Of a DNA stretch of 64,000 nucleotides, positions 1-10,526 are shown in pieces. Position 1 is the first letter of the stretch. Every line of letters starts with the position of its first letter. Origin of the DNA: Davidsoniella eucalypti (taxonomy: Eukaryota; Ascomycota; Sordariomycetes; Microascales; Ceratocystidaceae); assembly GCA_004009845.1 (NCBI GenBank), contig RMBW01000024.1:278572-342571 (forward strand), read 5' to 3'. The notes beneath the pieces were generated by a model that did not search any database, was not told where the DNA came from, and worked only from the letters and a program-made list of their open reading frames with translations. Position numbers and translations under genes: made by a program.

Positions 1-1
1 G

Positions 2-1510
2 TTTGACTCTAGTCTGGGCTACACCTGGGTCGGCGGTGCCTTCATGTTGGCTAACGCCGCCTTTGTGCCGATTTGGGGCAAGATCTCCGATATCTGGGGC
101 CGCAAGCCCGTGCTGCTGGCTGCAACTACCCTTTTCTTCATCGGCTCGCTGCTGTGTGCTGTGTCGCAGAGCATGGGCATGTTGATCGCCTCTCGTGCTA
201 TTCAAGGCGGAGGCGGTGGCGGCATTGTTTCACTAGTAAACATCACCATCAGTGACCTGTTCTCGCAGCGCCAACGCGGCTTCTATTTTGGCATGGTTGG
301 TCTGGTCTGGGCTGTGGCATCAGCGGCTGGCCCGCTGCTAGGTGGTGTGTTCACAACAGAGGTTGGCTGGCGCTGGTGTTTCTACATCAACCTGCCCATC
401 TGTGGCGTGTGTATCTTCATCCTATTCTTCTTCCTCAAGCTACATAACCCTAAGACACCAATTCGGGAGGGTTTAGTCGCTGTCGACTGGCTCGGCAGTT
501 TGACCGTTGTTGGTGGCACGCTCATGATTCTGCTTGCCCTAGAGTTTGGCGGTATCACACATCCATGGGATTCACCGATAGTGATTTGCTTGTTTGTTTT
601 TGGTGCTGTCGTCCTTGTTATCTTTGCCATAATCGAGTCCAACTTTGCCAAGTACCCTGTCATTCCGCTACGCATCTTCAAGAACATCGGCGCCCAGGCC
701 GCTCTAGGTATCTGCTTCTTCCATTCGCTCGTGTTCCAGTCCGCCGCATACTGGCTTCCATTGTATTTCCAGGGTGCCCGTGCTCGTACGTCACTACAGG
801 CAGGCTATCTTCTGCTACCGTTCATTTTATCGCTTGCGTTTACCTCTATCGGTGCGGGTCTCTTTATTCGTAAGACAGGCCAGTATAAACCCATGATCAT
901 TGGCTCCATGGTCATCATGACTCTTGGTTTTGGTCTGCTGATCGACCTAGACGAGAAGTCGTCATGGGCCAAGCGTATTCTATACCTCCTGGTAGCTGGC
1001 GTGGGTGTCGGTCCCAATTTCCAGGCCCCCCTCATCGCACTACAGACCAACATCCAGCCGCGTGACATTGCATCGGCCACGGCAACCTTTGCCTTCTTCC
1101 GTCAGATCGCAGCAGCTATTTCGGTAATTGTCGGCGGCGCTCTCTTTAATAATGAGATGAACAAGCACTACAAGAGTCTAATCCCCTCGCTAGGCGAGGA
1201 GCTAGCTGATCGCTTTTCAGGTTCCAAGGCCACAACTAGCGTCGCTCTGGTACGCCGCTTGCCGCATGCTCAGAAGATCCTAGTCGAGGCTATCTACGCA
1301 ATCTCTATTTCCAAGATGTACATTACATTCACCGCCTTTAGTGCTGTCGGCATTGTGGTCACATTGTTTATACAGAACAAGAAGCTAAGCAAGGAGCATG
1401 TCGAACACCAGACCGGTCTCAAAAACATGGAAGCTGCCCACCAGAAGACCACATCATCTCCTAATGATGTGGAGGCGCAAGCTAGAGAGAAGAGAGCGGA
1501 TGCTTCATAG
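2..1510 (+). CDS. MFS drug/H+ antiporter, DHA2-like (5' truncated by window edge)
   Basis: Plasma-membrane major facilitator, probably exporting drugs or small metabolites by proton antiport. The frame is open from base 2, giving about 502 residues; the cytosolic tail and TM1 lie outside the window. Visible residues begin in TM2 (GYTWVGGAFMLANAAF). They are followed by the loop 2-3 motif A GKISDIWGRK (residues 26-35), a Gly-rich stretch after AIQGGGGGG, and the antiporter motif C-like GPLLGG followed by GWRWCFYINLP. That order, and hydrophobic segments continuing for 14-TM length, fit the DHA2 family. The tail (EHQTGLKN, EAQAREKRADAS) is charged and cytosolic. No intron is needed in the visible part. 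The substrate cannot be told from sequence. No biosynthetic cluster neighbours are visible on this side, so cluster membership would have to be judged from the left flank. Confidence 0.9.
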   Translation, partial: FDSSLGYTWVGGAFMLANAAFVPIWGKISDIWGRKPVLLAATTLFFIGSLLCAVSQSMGMLIASRAIQGGGGGGIVSLVNITISDLFSQRQRGFYFGMVGLVWAVASAAGPLLGGVFTTEVGWRWCFYINLPICGVCIFILFFFLKLHNPKTPIREGLVAVDWLGSLTVVGGTLMILLALEFGGITHPWDSPIVICLFVFGAVVLVIFAIIESNFAKYPVIPLRIFKNIGAQAALGICFFHSLVFQSAAYWLPLYFQGARARTSLQAGYLLLPFILSLAFTSIGAGLFIRKTGQYKPMIIGSMVIMTLGFGLLIDLDEKSSWAKRILYLLVAGVGVGPNFQAPLIALQTNIQPRDIASATATFAFFRQIAAAISVIVGGALFNNEMNKHYKSLIPSLGEELADRFSGSKATTSVALVRRLPHAQKILVEAIYAISISKMYITFTAFSAVGIVVTLFIQNKKLSKEHVEHQTGLKNMEAAHQKTTSSPNDVEAQAREKRADAS

Positions 1511-2484
1511 AAATTTCCGATCTGGGATTTGAAAAGAAACGTAAAAAAGATGAGAAGTCAAAGACTAGCTTCTTTTATTCTAATGTGTTGATGATTTTTA
1601 TTGAACTTTTGCTTATTTATTAATTAACGCAATTTAGGAGAATACTTACATTTTGATTCCACCATCTCCTCTCATTTACTGTCTTATATTTGCATCATTT
1701 CCTTATACAGCTGAGTTCATAGCACATTTGGCATATTAATAAACAAGATTTTTTCCTTTGATGTACCCAATCAGATCCCAGATCTTGGTAATTTCCAACG
1801 TTAGTAATCTATAACGAAAAATCTATGTAGCTCAATCTACATAGTACACCTCTCCTGTCAATATCTTTCATTTACTGTCATCCAGGGGCAAGCGTTTCAT
1901 TCAACCAACTTCCTCTCTGCCAAGAGTCTGGGACTCGCAATCCTTTAACGACTTCACTAGCAAAATTCTATGGCAGTGCTCCGATATTCCGGTATTGGTA
2001 GTTCATGACTGTGAAATCAGTCTTACAAAAGTCAGGTCGTTAACGTTTTCCCTGCAAATACATAACTATAACTATATGATATGTTGTGCCATGCAACACA
2101 CACCAAAAAAAAAAAACATAGCGAATCTAGGGAGTAAACATAGTGACACAATCTAAACCTAAGACATGATAGCCCTATAAGCATATAAGCATTCAATAGC
2201 ATACCTGTGATAACCTTCATTAAAGAAGCGTTTTTCCGGAAAAATAAATACTCGCAAATTCAAGCACCATTATTCCATATAGTCAGTGCTTCATTTTCTA
2301 GTTTCTCTCTCATTTGTGAGCTAACCGGTATCTTTCCAACATCTTGCATAATAATATCATCCCCTAATGTTTTTAACCACTTCTAATATGTCATTAGCCA
2401 GAAACGCTGAACACTATACTCCACAGGTTGCTTGATACCCGTCCTTTATATGTCGGCGATTTTCGATTATTCTCTTCTGTGCGA
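1511..2484. other. AT-rich spacer
   Basis: Spacer of about 970 bp after the MFS gene. It is AT-rich with an A-run near 2103. I see no gene, RNA or repeat in it. Confidence 0.6.
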
Positions 2485-2748
2485 TCACATTATCACATGA
2501 CTGGTCTTGTTTTCTCCATACTTCCGGCATAGATCAAGAATGAATATGCCGATTTGGTGCTCGGCCCTCGATGTCATTTCGTGATAATTAACGGGATTAC
2601 AGGACAGGGTAGCTACAACTATATCGTATTGTCCGTTTTCAAGTGCTGAAGGTTGGAAGTTTATATAAAGGCCATGATTTTCTATAGAAATTAATAACTT
2701 ATCTTCTTCCTCATCTCTTGATATCGCCAATCCAGTCGTTCTTGGCAT
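2485..2748 (-). pseudogene. possible C-terminal remnant of a HET-domain-type protein
   Basis: An 87-codon frame on the minus strand starts at an ATG directly preceded by an in-frame TAG, so nothing extends it upstream. The residues (ENHGLYINF, YDIVVATLSCN, IGIFILDLCRKYG) resemble the beta-rich C-terminal part of fungal heterokaryon-incompatibility (HET) proteins, where an IALL-C segment is followed by IGIxLxxL. That resemblance is pattern memory, not an alignment. It overlaps the promoter of the neighbouring esterase, including its TATA box, so it is either a dead fragment or a chance frame. No HET motif (the N-terminal domain) is present. Confidence 0.25.
2662..2669 (+). promoter_or_regulatory. 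TATA box of the CE1 esterase gene
   Basis: TATATAAA lies about 115 bp upstream of the esterase start codon, a usual distance once a 5' UTR is allowed for. It suggests a focused, inducible promoter, which fits a secreted hydrolase. Confidence 0.55.
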
Positions 2749-2779
2749 CTACTCATTCTTTTCTTCAGTCTATAACATC

Positions 2780-3713
2780 ATGAAATCTTATACAGCTCTA
2801 ACTGCTTTGAGTAGCTTGGCTACTATAGCCACGGCCGCCTCGCTGACGGAAGTCACCGACTTTGGCCCAAACCCTACCGGTCCTAAGGTACACAATCCCA
2901 TGCTTGTTACTAAGAGCTTGGTCGCCGTATTCTGACCTCTTGATATAGATGTACGCCTATGTCCCCGACAACGTCTCTGCTGCGCCTGCTCTCGTTGTCG
3001 TGCTTCATTATTGCGGTGGTACGGCCTCTGCCATGTTTTCCGGAACTACATGGGCCAGCTACGCCGACCAATACGGCTTCGTCGCCATATATCCAGAGAC
3101 CCCTAACGCCAGCGGTTGCTGGGACGTATCTTCCACGGCCACTCTAACCCGCAATGGCGGCGGTGACTCGAACAGTATTGCCAACATGGTATCATACGCC
3201 ATCTCTACCTACGACGTCGACACCGCCAAGGTGTACGTAACTGGCATCTCGTCTGGCGCTATGATGACCAACGTGCTAGCCGCTACATACCCAGACCTCT
3301 TCGCTGCTGCATCCTCGTATGCAGGTGTCGCAGCCGGATGTTTCTACACAGACTCCGTTGCCGGCTGGAACAGCACGTGTGCGGACGGTGAATCGATACA
3401 TACTCAGGCCGAGTGGGCGGCCGTAGCTAAGGCGGCGGACCCTGGCTATAACGGCGAGAGACCAACGATGCTGATTTATCACGGCGACGCTGATGCAACT
3501 ATCAACCCGCAAAACTATCAGGAGGCTCTGAAGCAGTGGACGGGCGTGTTTGGGTACGATATGTCGGTCTCCGAGACTTTAGAGGGCGTTCCGGGCTCTG
3601 TTTGGACCACATCGGTGTATGGCGACAAGGTCAGAGGCATTCTAGGCCATGGTATCACGCACAGCATCCCTATGCAGGTCGAGAATGACATTGCTCTGTT
3701 CAACCTAGCCTAA
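2780..3713 (+). CDS. secreted CE1-family acetylxylan/feruloyl-type esterase
   Basis: Two exons, 2780-2887 and 2949-3713, with a 61-nt phase-0 intron; 290 residues. The start is the only ATG giving a signal peptide: MKSYTALTALSSLATIATAA. The mature protein has the fold landmarks of fungal CE1 esterases of the PHB-depolymerase-like type. These are the strand ALVVVLHYCGG, the nucleophile elbow GISSG (Ser137), HGDADATI (Asp218) and GHGITHSIP (His274), in the correct triad order. Length matches AXEs without a cellulose-binding module (about 300). The likely reaction is removal of acetyl or feruloyl groups from xylan outside the cell. Acetylxylan and feruloyl activity cannot be separated by eye. 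Even Cys spacing (CGG, GCW, GCF, STC) suggests disulfides. It stands alone, with a TATA box 115 bp upstream. Confidence 0.88.
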
Positions 3714-4310
3714 TTGTTATTTGTCTATACAATAGAGTGTAATAGAATATACATATACATAGAGCTTCGTATATTTCAATAGTTATCACACAAGCCCTAA
3801 TCAGTGACCCTAATTCTGACGGTAACTAGCAAGTATGTATTTCGGGATTTGGATCGTTGAGCCAGAAGTTAGCAAAAGGGTTGCGTAACCCTATTACATG
3901 AATTGTTTCTTAATTGCTTGAAAAGCTAAACGTTGAGATGGGTTACATTCAGATTAAGTACAAGAAGTCTGCTCACACATAGATGAAGATAAGGTAACAT
4001 TTAACCGGGAAAACAGTGACATGTCGAATTAGCGTTGTGGCAAAGGGATGCGCCTTATTGTCTGTTATGAACCTCAACAATAGCAACAAAAAATAATGCT
4101 GGGAAAGGGCAACGTAGCCAAATAGTGACATCATCGATATATCTGTATAACCTAACAAGAGCAATAGAGGCTACTATAGACGACCTGCTGAAGTCAAATG
4201 CGTCGTCATGTGTTTTTTTATTTTATATATATTATAACTAATCCATTAATCACCCTCAAAGTTGCTGTGGAGCTATCGACAGGGTCATAACCTTATAAAA
4301 ATTTTCAACA

Positions 4311-4351
4311 GCCGCCTCACAAAAGCGTCTGCGGCGCTTTTGTGAGGCGGC
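4311..4351. repeat. perfect 17-bp inverted repeat with 7-nt loop
   Basis: GCCGCCTCACAAAAGCG at 4311-4327 is exactly reverse-complemented at 4335-4351, separated by TCTGCGG. The stem is GC-rich inside AT-rich flanks, so it stands out from background. It may be the collapsed end of a DNA transposon or MITE, or a structured RNA element. I do not recognise the family. Confidence 0.8.
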
Positions 4352-4476
4352 TTGGCATTTTGAAGCAAGGGCGCTTTGGATCAAACGGCTATCTCAGAAC
4401 CGGCTAATGTTGTCGTAAACCAAAACTAAGCTAAAATACTCGCTTGGAGACTCCCTCTTCCATTCTTGACGGAACG

Positions 4477-4602
4477 ATGGGGGCTGAGTTCCATCCAATC
4501 ATCAAAGCTAGGGCCGCAAAGTTTGAAAAGAAGGCAAGATTTGCCGATATACTGCATGAAGAGGGCTACGGAAGCTTCGACCACTTGAAAGCAACGCAGT
4601 AA
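4477..4602 (+). CDS. 41-codon hypothetical ORF beside the hairpin
   Basis: ATG to TAA, encoding a short basic, helical-looking peptide (begins MGAEFHPIIKARAAKFEKK, ends GSFDHLKATQ). Base composition rises with it compared with the flanks. It could be the start of a decayed element gene belonging to the adjacent palindrome, or chance. I cannot assign a family. Confidence 0.2.
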   Translation: MGAEFHPIIKARAAKFEKKARFADILHEEGYGSFDHLKATQ

Positions 4603-5237
4603 ACAACAAACGGTCTAGAACTAACTTATCTTTTGGCTTTTGGCTGCAAATGATTTGCTGTAAAACAAAAACGTGGGATTAGCCCAAGGTCATAAACTTG
4701 GAAGGCTTGCCGGTCCACCTGCAAAGCCTGCAAAAGCTTAATAGTAAGCACCAAGACAACAGCCCAACGATCCCAATAAAGAAGGAGGACGTGTTGGATG
4801 ATTGCTTCGAAGGGAATGACTCTTTTCCGGGCTGAGTGTCTTGACACGAGGCAATGCATACTTGGTTTATATAAACAAAGCATGGCTACCGCCGAGGCTT
4901 ACTTTGTGACGATTATGTCTCGATATTCGCTTGATCTTGGCCTGATCTTCCTGTTTTTGTGAAAAGCCCCCATACTACAATTTCGTTTTCCCGTTGTCTC
5001 GTTATACATCGTTTCTAAGACGAGAGTCAATTCTTGCGCTGCCGCGTTTGTACTACCGCTACTACTCGATTTCTCTTGGCTGGCGATAAACAAACGCCTA
5101 CTCTTTGTCGGCCTTTTCTTGGCTGCGTCGTGCCAAAAAGCTTGGCTTTCTTCTTTCAGCTTAACGCATCCATCGACTTACTTGAGATCTCTCAGTTTAG
5201 TGTCCTTGATACGGCTTCACACCACTAGATCATCGTC

Positions 5238-6793
5238 ATGGACTCCTCAGAGGCCGTTCAGCCAGATACACCACCGGTAGACCCTTCATCTCAACCTACC
5301 GATGCCAAGGCGACAGCCACACCTGCGATCCAAGATATTTCCGATCCGCTGCAGTTTGCACGACACCGACGCTCTGATATATCGAAGGAAGCACTGAAAG
5401 CTGCTCACCCCAACAGCGACGGCAAAGCATTAAAACAGTTCTACACGCGCCAGAACCAGCTGATTGACCAGTTTCTGGGCGCCAAAGATGAAGAGCGCTT
5501 GCAGGTCGAGGAGGACAAACGGTTGAAGCCGCGGATCAAGTTTGCGGTGTACGCTAGCTTCTCAGTGAACTTCTTCTTGTTCGTTATCCAGGTCTATGCA
5601 GCGGTTACTACACGTTCGTTAGCCCTGTTTGCAACGGCCGCAGATGCCTTTGTAAGTACTGCTTTTGGTTTGTACTATACCGTATACGTTGTTAATTTTA
5701 TCATCCTTCCGTTTTACTAGATGGACTTAGTTTCGTCGTTTGTTATGCTGATCACTTCTCGGATGGCTGCTCGCCCAAGTGTCTACAAATATCCAGTCGT
5801 AAGTCCGATAACTCATATGATCAAAGTGTCTGATACTAACTATCTTAGGGCCGTCGCCGGATTGAAACTATTGGTATCATTCTGTTCTGCTGTCTGATGA
5901 CCACTGTAGCCATTGAGCTTATTGTAAGCGACAAACTATACCGTCTGTGGATCTATTTCATATCTAACTCTCAGTAGATCGAATCCGCCCGGAGTCTCAG
6001 CGAGGGCAAGCAAAGCTCGAATGAATTGCAGCTCGTTCCTATCATATTTGTTGGCATTGCTAGTACGTATATATATATATATATGGGTGTGTATGTTTCA
6101 AAGTATATTATCAATACTAACCAAGTTCTATAGTTTTCCTGAAGGCGTCTCTGATGGTCTTCTGCTATACATATCGCAAGGTTCCATCTGTCCACGTATT
6201 CTTCGTTGATCATCGCAACGATATTGCCGTCAACTCGTTTGGCCTAATCATGTCCGTGGTTGGTGAGCGCTTTGTATGGTATTTAGATCCTCTAGGTGCC
6301 ATTCTTATCGCCCTCTTGATTCTGTCTTCATGGGTGTCCAACGCCTATGACCAGATCTGGTTGCTTGTTGGAAAATCAGCTCCGCGTGAGTTTATTTCAA
6401 AGCTAGTCTATATGTGCATGACGCACGATGACAAGATTTTGCAGGTCGATACGGTAAGAAGTATATGCCAAAAGATAAACGCCAAGATGGATATTGACTA
6501 ACTTGTCTGCTATTAAACAGTGCCGGGCGTACCACGCGGGAGAAAAGTTTTATGTCGAAGTAGACGTCATCATGGACGAAGAAACGCCTCTGCGCGTGTC
6601 ACATGACGTCTCCCAGACGCTTCAACGCAAAATCGAGGGTCTGTCAGATGTAGAGCGTGCATTTGTTCACGTGGACTATGAGGATGAGCACGATATCTGG
6701 GACGAACATAAGCCACTATATGAAAAGAGGCCAGCTAGTAGTTCTCGCCCTAGTTTGTGTAGCCGTATTTTTGGCGGTACCAAAGACGAGTAG
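5238..6793 (+). CDS. cation diffusion facilitator, Mn-type (DxxxD)
   Basis: Six exons (5238-5651, 5721-5798, 5849-5923, 5978-6062, 6134-6453, 6521-6793) splice to a 414-residue protein; all junctions have GT-AG and frame agreement. The long cytosolic N-terminus (about 100 residues) is followed by six hydrophobic segments and a C-terminal domain (CRAYHAGEKFYVEVDVIMDEE) typical of CDF transporters. The metal site in TM2 reads D136-x3-D140 (DAFMD) and in TM5 D243-x3-D247 (DHRND). Zn-CDFs have HxxxD at these positions. Acidic pairs at both sites are the signature of the Mn-CDF subgroup (plant MTP8-11-like). The likely role is Mn2+ efflux or loading into an endomembrane compartment in exchange for protons. 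The localisation is inferred. The fourth intron contains a (TA)n run. Confidence 0.88.
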
Positions 6794-8915
6794 ATTTTGG
6801 AACTGGTTATGTAAAGGAAAGGGTAGATAAGAATAGGCAAATGCGCCGAAGAACAATAACAATGACTCAAGACTTTTATGAAGTTCCATAAAGTGCAGTT
6901 CTAGACAACCTGAAATCGAGGCAAACAGGTTTGAAAGTATATAGCAATTAAGGCAAAGTGAAATGTACCAATTACAGTGCATGGCAGCTACAAGGCTGTT
7001 CTCGGTCTACTCAGGTGATAGATATTCAATAGGCAGAAATCATGTAGCATACCTAGAGATTACTTTTGTTAGTAATTGTTTTTTTGCCGCTTTACATTAA
7101 AAAAATACAGATATTTCCCTAATCCCATTACAATAGAAGAAGCTTATCCCTAGACATGTATCTTCTAGAATAACGCACTCACCCTTAGTTGTACAGGTCT
7201 AAAAGTGCCTAGCATGTATATGTGTATAAGCTACAATTTCAATTCCCTTGCAGAATATTGCGGAATGATCACTGTTGAAGAATGTTTTTGTAGAGTGGGC
7301 ACAAAGGTGTATTTGTTAAAAAAAAAACATTGAAAGAGAAAAAGAGTCAATGTGACCTACATATACTAACGAAATAGAGTATTCAGTAGTAAATTCTACA
7401 AGCTTACCCCCCTAATGGAAACCAGATAGTGTGTGTTTTCCAGAACAAGCCGCTGAAGATGGAAAATATCGACACAACTCGTATTGCGTATGACATAGGG
7501 CAGTTAATCACAACTATTACATCTCTGACCTGTTAATTGAAGGCAATAGCAACATAATAGCAAAGTAATACTCAGGCTAGACAGTATCTTTGGCCACATT
7601 GATATAGCTGTAATTTTGGCTTCCCACTCTATATGTCTGTATGCACGGCACTTGGATTATGAAGGTACAAATAGCCTATAAGCTTTATTGGTGATTCAAC
7701 TGTTTAATATTATGTTATTGGTATGTATTTAATAAGATATCACAGTAAGCTGTAGTAATCGAGAAATAAACAAAAACAGAAGCAATCCTCAACAAGTGAA
7801 AGATGCAGAAGTCCCGAGTACCTTACTTGCCCTTCACCATGACCAAGAAAAAGGTAGGGGTTGGTTCTTTTTCGTCAGAGTGTGGCAGCATTGACTTGTC
7901 AACTTCGCCAAGTTCATTCGAGACAAGCTGTACAGCATCATATAAACGCCTGCTGCGAAGTGTGATAGAGCCTGTATTGTTCCGAGTATTGTTCCGAGTG
8001 GGATCTTCACAGCCAGCAGCTGATGCGACTGTTGACCGTCTATGGCATCCAGGGCTACTAGTAGTTTTCTTTTGTACGTGCGCTTGTACAGGTTTCAGAG
8101 TCTTGGTGGTGCACAACATGCTAGATAATGGTTTGGATTGGAGTGCATGGAAGATATTGCGATGAGGGGCCTTTGACGTATGGCACATGATGATTCTTGT
8201 TGGTAAAAAGATAGGTAATGTAGTAGGTAATGTAGTAGGTGATGTGATGGGATGCTGAATCACAACTATTCACCTGCCATGAGTTGAGGAAAAGCAAGAC
8301 AACTTATATATGATTCAAGTCAAGGGAAACGCAGTCAATGTTTCATCGTTACCATAATGAAGGCGAAATCTGCCTTTGGTACAGAGTATTCCAAGCATAT
8401 GTAATAACGATTGCCACAACCACATCTACAACTACATTGCAACTATAATAAGTACACTTCAGGGAAACAAAGTCGCATTTGGTAAGAAACGAGTAAAGAG
8501 CAAATTCAGAAACTATCATATAGTCGGATACCATCTAGCTTTACTGATTCCTAGTTATGTATCTTCTACTTTATAGTCATGACATAGCTTGATCAAGAAA
8601 CTGGCATCTGATTGATTACAGTAGTTATCTCTTCTATCAGGCCTAGAGCCATTCCCTTTGACATCACTACAGTGAATATTTAATTACATATACTATATTC
8701 GTTCTAGTTAATGACATATTTATATGCAATAACCATAGTTAAATATTTTGATTGTCAATCTTATGGAGCTAGTTAAATAGATATTTCTACCCAATTTATC
8801 ATGGACAAAATCTATCACAAATGGCAAATTGATCAGATATGCAGAATATAAAATATACCAAAGTATTGAAAAAATAAGTTATTAACGTATCTATAGCTAT
8901 AGTCAGCAAGTGTAT
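6794..8915. other. AT-rich spacer with 12-bp tandem repeat
   Basis: 2.1 kb AT-rich spacer. A frame at 7823-8263 (-) ends in a coding-like stretch (ELGEVDKSMLPHSDEKEP) but begins with low-complexity Pro/Thr and lacks an ATG at its 5' end, so I do not call it a gene. Three 12-bp tandem units (TAGGTAATGTAG, twice perfect, once diverged) occupy 8212-8247. Nothing else is supported. Confidence 0.5.
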
Positions 8916-9443
8916 CTAACACGAAGTAAATAATATAACGTAGTCAACTAGTGACATTTCAATTGTCAAAACTCCTTCGTCGTCTGGATCATTGTTGTCG
9001 CGTACATAAACTGTTACATAATTCTTGGCAGATATATCTGGCAGTGTGTAAATGTCGATAAGCCCCATATACTCCGGTCCGGGACTGCCATCATCAGCAA
9101 GCCTCTCAAACTGAGTGTATGACCAGTCCCTCCGAATGAAGCTCCAGTTTCTATTGAAATCTACCAAGATTCTAGCAGCGACTTGCTTGAACTCTGTGCC
9201 GTCCCAAAGATATATACTTGTTTCAAACTCCAGTCCGGGCTGTATCTTGGGGTCTAAAGAGTGTGTGTGACTAATCGGCAACTGTCTAATTTCCGAGTCG
9301 TTACGAGCCTCAAAAGGCTTGTGTGATCGTTTCGTTCCCTTTGACTTGGCTATTCGATGTCGATCCAAGGCCTTGGTATATAGCTCTGTCTTTTTGGTCT
9401 TATGAAAGATATCTTTGGCGGTCCCAAGACTTTCTGTCACCAT
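8916..9443 (-). CDS. orphan 175-residue hypothetical protein
   Basis: Intact ATG-to-stop frame. The first third is basic (KTKKTELYTKALDRHRIAK, KSKGTKRSHKPF). The rest alternates short hydrophobic strands with charged turns (EFETSIYLWDGTEF, ARILVDFNRNWSFIRRDW, YMGLIDIYTLPD, NYVTVYVRDNNDPDDEG), suggesting a beta-sandwich. No signal peptide, TM helix or known motif is recognised. A broken copy of its first half lies 1.5 kb away in inverted orientation, so the sequence has been duplicated with its promoter. Similarity retained at the protein level (SEIRQLPISHT, PGLEFET) argues it is, or recently was, a real gene. It may be element-borne. Function unknown. Confidence 0.5.
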   Translation of the reverse strand: MVTESLGTAKDIFHKTKKTELYTKALDRHRIAKSKGTKRSHKPFEARNDSEIRQLPISHTHSLDPKIQPGLEFETSIYLWDGTEFKQVAARILVDFNRNWSFIRRDWSYTQFERLADDGSPGPEYMGLIDIYTLPDISAKNYVTVYVRDNNDPDDEGVLTIEMSLVDYVILFTSC

Positions 9444-9792
9444 TTTCGACTGACTGTAATGATGGGATGTTAGCTACGCACAATTATACTAGCGATGCCG
9501 GCAATATCTTACCCCATAGTTCAGCTTTCTTTTTAACTAACAAGTTTTAACGATTCTTAAGTAAATATAGCTCTCCGATGATCAATGTTTTATACATCGC
9601 TATACTTGACTGACGATAAAGGAGACAAATTGTAGGAGTATAGTAGAACAAAAAAAGGAACGAATCTTCAGGTGATTATGCCGCTCTCTATTCAAGCTCA
9701 GTAGCAAGATCTCATGTATCTATATACATGAGATGAAAAACAACGGAGGGCATACCTAAATTATATACATTCTTCCCTCATATGTTATTCTG
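9182..9792 (-). repeat. foldback arm A (with intact gene 5' half)
   Basis: This ~610-bp segment, read on the minus strand, matches 10527-11020 on the plus strand with few substitutions. Matching blocks include AGAATAACATATGAGGGAAG at the inner end, the TACATGAGATCTTGCTACTG block, and the coding part of the 175-codon ORF. It carries the ORF start and putative promoter. Confidence 0.88.
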
Positions 9793-10526
9793 TCTTTTCT
9801 TTTTTGTTTTTCTTTTTCTTTTCTTTTCCGTTAGTTATATGTAATTCCGTCTTTTTTGTTATTCTATCTTTTCCGTTAACTATGTAAATCTGTCTTTTTG
9901 TTTTTTCTTTAAAAGGAGACGTAGGTGTTGCTATTGTAAAAGGGATGAGACTAGTCTGGGCAGTCCCGGATACTAGGAACATAGAAAATTGGTGCCAGAA
10001 AACACGGCCTCGCCCGGAGTCGAAAAGGAGCTCTTAGATAAATCTCTAGACTATAAATAAAATCATCATCATCATCTTACCTACAGTACATATAGAAGTT
10101 TACGAAACCCCAAGGTTCAACCTGGTGTAGTGTTTATCTCAGGAATTATCTTCGAGCTGAACATTGAACTTGAAACTGAGATTAACATTAACTCCTCTAT
10201 ATATCTGTATAACAGATATTTTGCTAGTGCCTGTATCAAGTAGCTGCCCTCAATATGAGCATTAAGATTTCAGTTTGAAGGTTAATTACCACATCATGTT
10301 GAAATTAAATTGTGTGAATATGTAACCAAAATGCGGTGTTTTTTATATATTTAAAAAAGGCAATGTATTTGGTGTCTTATCATTATGGACAGATGACCGA
10401 AGCTATTGATTTGAAAATACAAAAGTACAGGTAATTTGATCAAATAGAATCGTGTTTAACATGTCATTTCCATGTCAATGATATATTGCTCACTGGTCTT
10501 GTATTGTTATTCTAACAAATAGCCAA
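9793..10526. other. unique spacer between the foldback arms
   Basis: About 735 bp between the two inverted arms. It starts with a T-rich track (TCTTTTTC-like repeats), then a short GC-richer island near 9990-10030 with TTGGTGCCAGAAAACACGG, and a CAT/ATC microsatellite near 10065. No gene is visible. Confidence 0.6.

Larger units (their letters stand above)
3714..5237. other. spacer with a perfect hairpin and a short frame
   Basis: About 1.5 kb between the esterase and CDF genes. It contains the perfect palindrome and 41-codon frame listed separately. The last 300 bp are more balanced in base composition and probably include the CDF promoter and 5' UTR. No further gene is seen. Confidence 0.6.

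Noticed and set aside
8212..8247. CRISPR-like array
   Set aside because: Units are contiguous with no spacers, and the host is a eukaryote; a plain tandem repeat.
7823..8263. 146-codon minus-strand frame
   Set aside because: No ATG at the 5' end, Pro/Thr-rich start and tandem repeat inside it; only its C-terminal 30 residues look protein-like.
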